Shown here: positions 60,417 through 64,000 of the stretch, one piece after another | How the letters are laid out: every line of letters begins with the position of its first letter | Numbering within the stretch: the first letter of the stretch is position 1 | Source of the DNA: 66-474 sp051961995 | GTDB taxonomy: Bacteria > Pseudomonadota > Gammaproteobacteria > Xanthomonadales > Rhodanobacteraceae | Assembly (NCBI GenBank): GCA_051961995.1 | Contig: JBQCCR010000070.1 | Span: forward strand, 21,290 to 85,289 | Length of the DNA: 64,000 nucleotides | Direction of reading: 5' to 3' | Position numbers and translations under genes: made by a program | The notes under the pieces: model-generated | What the model was told of the DNA's origin: nothing | Database searches by the model: none | The model's input: the letters and a program-made list of their open reading frames with translations, nothing else

Positions 60417-63197
60417 TCAAACAACGATATTCACAATCTTTCCCGGCACCACGATCACTTTGCGCGGCGCCTGGCCGGACAGGAATTTCGTCACCGCGGG
60501 TTCCGCCAGCGCTTCGCGCTCGGCTTCATCGCGCGAAGCGGAGGTCGGTAGTTCGATGGTGCCGCGCAACTTGCCGTTGACCTGCACCGCAATTGTGACC
60601 GAGTCGCGCACCAGCGCAGCCGGATCGGCTTGCGGCCAGCGCACGTCCTCGACCAGCGTCTCGCGATGGCCCAGTGCCTGCCACAGTGCATGGCTGGCGT
60701 GCGGCGTGAAGGGATTCAACAGCAGCACCATGCTTTCCAGCACTTCGTGCCGGACCGCTTGGCCCTGCTCGCTCATGTCGTCGAATTTCGAGACGTGATT
60801 GAGCAGTTCCATCATCGCGGCGATGGCGGTGTTGAAGGCATGGCGCCGGCCAATGTCGTCGCCGACCTTGGCAATGGTTTCGTGCACCTGCCGGCGCAAG
60901 GTCTTTTGCGCCGGCGTCAGCGCATTCGGATCGATCGAGGGAACCTGCCCCCCGTCCAGCCTTCGGCCACCACGGAGCTCTTTGCCATGGATGGCAGTTG
61001 TACCCGCAAGCGGGGCAAGGGAATTTGAATGCGTCACCACCTCGCGCCAGAACCGGCGCAGGAAGCGCGCCATGCCTTCCACCCCGGCCTCGTTCCATTC
61101 CAGCGACTGCTCGGGGGGCGCGGCAAACATCGAGAACAGACGCACCGTATCCGCGCCGAACTTGTCGATCATGGTTTGCGGATCGACACCGTTGTTCTTC
61201 GACTTCGACATCTTCTCGGTCGGGCCGATGTGCACCGCCTGGCCGTCGGCCTTCAGCGTCGCACCGGTCACGTGCCCGCGCTCGTTGCGCTGGATCTCCA
61301 CGTCCGCCGGATTGATCCACTCGCGATGGCCGTTCGCCTCGCGATAGAACGTCTCCGCCACCACCATGCCCTGGCACAGCAGGTTGGTGGCCGGTTCGTC
61401 CGAACGCACCAGGCCCGCATCGCGCATCAGCTTGTGATAGAAGCGGAAGTACAGCAGGTGCAGGATCGCGTGCTCGATGCCGCCGATGTACTGGTTCACC
61501 GGCAGCCAGTAGTTCGCGCGTTCGTCCACCTGGGTCGATGCGCCTGGCGAGGTGTAACGCGCGTAGTACCAGCTCGATTCCATGAAGGTGTCGAAGGTGT
61601 CGGTCTCGCGCTCAGCCGGCCCGCCGCAGTCCGGGCAGGTGGTCTTGCGCCATTCCGGATCGGCCTTGATCGGCGACTGCACGCCCATGAACTGCACGTT
61701 CTCGGGCAGCACCACCGGAAGCTGATCTTCCGGCACCGGCACCACGCCGCACTTGCCGCAGTGGATGATCGGAATCGGACAACCCCAGTAGCGCTGGCGC
61801 GAGACGCCCCAGTCGCGCAGGCGCCAATGCACGGTGCGCTTGCCACGGTTTCCGGATTCGAGCTTTCGCGCGAACGCATCCAGCGCATCGTCGAAACCCA
61901 AGCCCGAATAATCTCCGGAATTCACCAGCATGCCGCGCTCGGTGAAAGCGCTTTCGCTTTCGATGCGGCGCGTGAACTCGCGCAGCTTTGCTTCCAGCGC
62001 CTCACGGTCGCTGGCGTTCTCGAACGGGGCCTGGCCCAGCGCCACCGACATCGGGTCGAAGGACAGCGCATCGCGTTCACCCAATGCGCGCAACGCGGAT
62101 GCCGTACGTGCATCCACGATCACGATCTTCTTCGGCAAATCGTACTTGGTCGCAAATTCCCAGTCGCGCTGATCGTGCGCGGGCACCGCCATCACCGCGC
62201 CGGTGCCGTAACCCATCAGCACGAAATTGGCGATCCAGATCGGCAACTTCTCGCCGCTGATCGGATGGATCGCGACGAGGCCGGTATCCATGCCGCGCTT
62301 TTCCTGTGTCTCCAGTTCCGCTTCGGAAACACCGCCGTGCCGGCACTCCTCGATGAAGCGCGCGATCTGCGGATTACCCTGCGCGGCGTGGGCGGCCAGC
62401 GGATGCTCGGCGGCGATCGAGACGAAGGTGACGCCCATCAGCGTGTCGGGCCGCGTGGTGAATACCGACAGCGGTTCGTCAGCGCCTTCCACGTCGAAAT
62501 GGATTTCCAGGCCTTCGGAACGGCCGAGCCAGTTGCGCTGCATCGTCTTGACCGCGTCCGGCCAGCCCGGCAGCTTGTCCAACTCGTCGAGCAACTCCTG
62601 GGCATAGGCGGTGATCTTCAGGAACCACTGCGGGATCTCGCGCTTCTCCACCACCGCACCGGAGCGCCAGCCGCGCCCGTCCACCACCTGCTCATTGGCA
62701 AGCACGGTCTGGTCCACGGGGTCCCAGTTCACCACGCTGTTCTTCTGGTACACCATGCCCTGCCTGAACAGCCGCACGAACATGCGCTGCTCGTGCACGT
62801 AATACTCCGGCCTGCAGGTGGCGAACTCGCGCGACCAGTCGATCGCGAAACCCATCGCCTTCAACTGCGCGCGCATGTGTTGGATGTTCTGGTAGGTCCA
62901 CTTCGCCGGCGGTACGGAGCGCGCGATCGCCGCGTTTTCCGCCGGCAGACCGAACGCATCCCAGCCCATCGGTTGCAAGACGTTCTTCCCCTGCATGCGC
63001 TGGAAGCGCGAGATCACGTCGCCGATGGTGTAGTTGCGTACATGGCCCATGTGCAGCGCGCCGCTCGGGTACGGCAGCATGGACAGGCAATAGAATTTCT
63101 CGCGCGCGGGGTCTTCCTTCACCTCGAAGGCGCGCGTGTCGGCCCAGAACTTTTGCGCGTCGGCTTCGATCGCGCGCGGGTCGTAGTGTTCCTGCAT
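60417..63197 (-). CDS. leuS: Leucyl-tRNA synthetase
   Basis: A 926-residue class I synthetase that charges tRNA-Leu. PYPSGALHMGHVRNYTIGD carries the HIGH-type motif, then the editing domain (TTRPDTLMGVTFVSIAAEHP, with the conserved Thr-rich loop), and KMSKSKNNGVDP near residue 650 is the KMSKS motif. E. coli LeuRS has 860 residues. Part of the excess is an insert near residues 724-753 (LAPLAGTTAIHGKELRGG and following) before the anticodon-binding helices, apparently derived from a palindromic repeat. Start MQEHYDPRAIEADAQKFW at 63197 fits the family. It begins the leuS-lptE-holA-nadD-rsfS-rlmH series. Confidence 0.95.
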   Translation of the reverse strand: MQEHYDPRAIEADAQKFWADTRAFEVKEDPAREKFYCLSMLPYPSGALHMGHVRNYTIGDVISRFQRMQGKNVLQPMGWDAFGLPAENAAIARSVPPAKWTYQNIQHMRAQLKAMGFAIDWSREFATCRPEYYVHEQRMFVRLFRQGMVYQKNSVVNWDPVDQTVLANEQVVDGRGWRSGAVVEKREIPQWFLKITAYAQELLDELDKLPGWPDAVKTMQRNWLGRSEGLEIHFDVEGADEPLSVFTTRPDTLMGVTFVSIAAEHPLAAHAAQGNPQIARFIEECRHGGVSEAELETQEKRGMDTGLVAIHPISGEKLPIWIANFVLMGYGTGAVMAVPAHDQRDWEFATKYDLPKKIVIVDARTASALRALGERDALSFDPMSVALGQAPFENASDREALEAKLREFTRRIESESAFTERGMLVNSGDYSGLGFDDALDAFARKLESGNRGKRTVHWRLRDWGVSRQRYWGCPIPIIHCGKCGVVPVPEDQLPVVLPENVQFMGVQSPIKADPEWRKTTCPDCGGPAERETDTFDTFMESSWYYARYTSPGASTQVDERANYWLPVNQYIGGIEHAILHLLYFRFYHKLMRDAGLVRSDEPATNLLCQGMVVAETFYREANGHREWINPADVEIQRNERGHVTGATLKADGQAVHIGPTEKMSKSKNNGVDPQTMIDKFGADTVRLFSMFAAPPEQSLEWNEAGVEGMARFLRRFWREVVTHSNSLAPLAGTTAIHGKELRGGRRLDGGQVPSIDPNALTPAQKTLRRQVHETIAKVGDDIGRRHAFNTAIAAMMELLNHVSKFDDMSEQGQAVRHEVLESMVLLLNPFTPHASHALWQALGHRETLVEDVRWPQADPAALVRDSVTIAVQVNGKLRGTIELPTSASRDEAEREALAEPAVTKFLSGQAPRKVIVVPGKIVNIVV
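60936..61026. repeat. Repeat-like segment inside leuS
   Basis: The segment contains the palindrome TGCCATGGATGGCA and end motifs GAACCTGCCCC and GGGGCAAGGGAA that are roughly inverted. It encodes about 23 residues not found in E. coli LeuRS, and keeps the frame. I infer insertion of an intergenic-type repeat; the match is weaker than for lpxB. Confidence 0.5.
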
Positions 63198-63334
63198 GGT
63201 AGGTCCGTGGCATGCGCGCGACGCCTCGCGTGCGCGAACGAGCAGCCTACCGCAGTGCAACATGGTCGCCAAGCCCACCCGAATCCGTTCGCGCTGGACG
63301 TAGCGAGCGAAGCGAGCAGAGTCGAAGCGCTTAT

Positions 63335-63393
63335 GTCCTTCGACTTCGGTCCCCTCTTTGTCCAAGAGGGGACCCCACGCTCAGGACGAACGG
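63335..63393. repeat. Palindromic repeat in the leuS/amidohydrolase divergent spacer
   Basis: GGTCCCCTCTT (63348-63358) and AAGAGGGGACC (63364-63374) form a perfect 11-pair stem around TGTCC. Flanks GTCCTTCGACTTC and CGCTCAGGACGAACGG resemble the frequent CGTTCGTCCTGAGC repeat of Xanthomonadales, interrupted by the hairpin. The spacer between leuS and the amidohydrolase (63198-63469) has no other feature that I can support. Confidence 0.65.
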
Positions 63394-63469
63394 AAGGGCA
63401 TGGCGAATGGCACGTCCGCATTGACCCCCGCTCGCTATGATGCGCGTTCGTTTGCCCCGGGGAATGACA

Positions 63470-64000
63470 ATGACCAAATCTCTCGTGATCGCGATCGCAG
63501 CCGCGTTGTGCATGGGCGCCGCGCAGGCCGCCGAAGCGCCACAGACCGATACCTCCGCCGCGCCGGCCGTCACGGTCGTGCACTGCCCGCGCCTGATCGA
63601 CACCATCAATGGCAAGCTGCTCGGCGCGACCACGGTGGTGATCCATGACGATCGCATTGGCGAGGTGGTGGCCGGCACTGCCGGTCGCTCCGGCGCGACG
63701 GTGATTGACCTGCCCGCCAACGAAACCTGCATGCCGGGACTGATCGACGACCACGTGCACCTGACCGACCAGTTCAGCAAGAACAGCTACAGCGAGAAAT
63801 TCCGGCTGAACCCGGCCGACTACGCGATCCGCAGCACCGTGTACGCAAAGCGCACGCTGCTCGCCGGGTTCACCACCGTTCGCAATCTCGGCGAAAGCGA
63901 CAATTCCTCGATCGCGCTGCGCAATGCGGTGAACGCCGGCATCGTGCCGGGGCCGCGCATCTTCACCGCCGGCAAGTTCATCGGCACTACCGGCGGCCAT
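63470..64000 (+). CDS. Secreted amidohydrolase family protein, N-terminal part
   Basis: An open frame running off the window edge, with 177 residues visible. The signal peptide MTKSLVIAIAAALCMGAAQA is followed by the small beta-domain of amidohydrolases (HCPRLIDTINGKLLGATTVV) and by MPGLIDDHVHLTDQ, whose HVH pair is the metal-binding HxH motif near residue 95. LLAGFTTVRNLGESDNSSIA and the window-end GKFIGTTGGH agree with imidazolonepropionase-like or prolidase-type members. An ATG six bases upstream is in frame; 63470 has GGGG at a better distance. The substrate is unknown; peptide or N-acyl amide hydrolases of this type are common in Xanthomonadales. Confidence 0.85.
   Translation, partial: MTKSLVIAIAAALCMGAAQAAEAPQTDTSAAPAVTVVHCPRLIDTINGKLLGATTVVIHDDRIGEVVAGTAGRSGATVIDLPANETCMPGLIDDHVHLTDQFSKNSYSEKFRLNPADYAIRSTVYAKRTLLAGFTTVRNLGESDNSSIALRNAVNAGIVPGPRIFTAGKFIGTTGGH

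Overview
This window is about 64 kb of GC-rich chromosome from a gammaproteobacterium. Gene order, the many short palindromic intergenic repeats and the protein families point to Xanthomonadales, most likely a Rhodanobacteraceae-type organism; this placement is inferred from synteny and style, not from a marker search. Most of the window is core housekeeping. I saw no tRNA, rRNA, CRISPR array, prophage or insertion sequence.

Layout. 1-3716: the start of a Bcr/CflA-like drug exporter on the minus strand, then a fluoride-responsive operon on the plus strand (fluoride riboswitch, crcB, a DUF190 gene, an MFS transporter, cfa). 3979-11016: a small secreted protein, a TraB/GumN-family protein, a lower-GC secreted protein, parC and a penicillin-acylase-family enzyme. 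11083-13208: an ECF-type sigma factor followed by two small membrane proteins and a peroxiredoxin-like protein. 13385-19387 (minus): map-glnD-dapD-yffB-dapE, joining methionine removal, nitrogen signalling and diaminopimelate synthesis. 19564-44952 (plus): a long essential cluster rpsB-tsf, pyrH-frr-uppS-cdsA-dxr-rseP-bamA-lpxD-fabZ-lpxA-lpxB, a sulfatase-family membrane enzyme, rnhB, dnaE, accA, a VOC protein, tilS, xseB and ispA. 45055-63197 is almost all minus strand: a DUF4870 protein, pmbA (with yjgA/darP divergent), tldD, a YCII protein, yhdP, rng, maf, rlmH, a 51-residue membrane protein, rsfS, nadD, holA, lptE and leuS. The window ends inside a secreted amidohydrolase on the plus strand.

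How the genes fit together. The central cluster links translation (S2, EF-Ts, Frr), nucleotide supply (PyrH), the undecaprenyl and isoprenoid routes (UppS, Dxr, IspA), phospholipid and fatty-acid precursors (CdsA, FabZ, AccA), lipid A synthesis (LpxD, LpxA, LpxB) and outer-membrane assembly (RseP, BamA). LptE and YhdP in the second half also serve the outer membrane. LpxA carries Met at the hydrocarbon-ruler position, which predicts a short hydroxyacyl chain in lipid A.

Most unusual points. (1) An MFS transporter and cfa sit directly behind crcB and DUF190 under a fluoride riboswitch. (2) Short palindromic repeats repeatedly enter coding sequence: they add about 20 codons inside lpxB and apparently inside leuS, and they supply the last codons or stop codon of dxr, yhdP and nadD. 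(3) A sulfatase-fold membrane enzyme is wedged between lpxB and rnhB. (4) skp is missing between bamA and lpxD. I did not find a convincing wholly new defence or biosynthetic system here.
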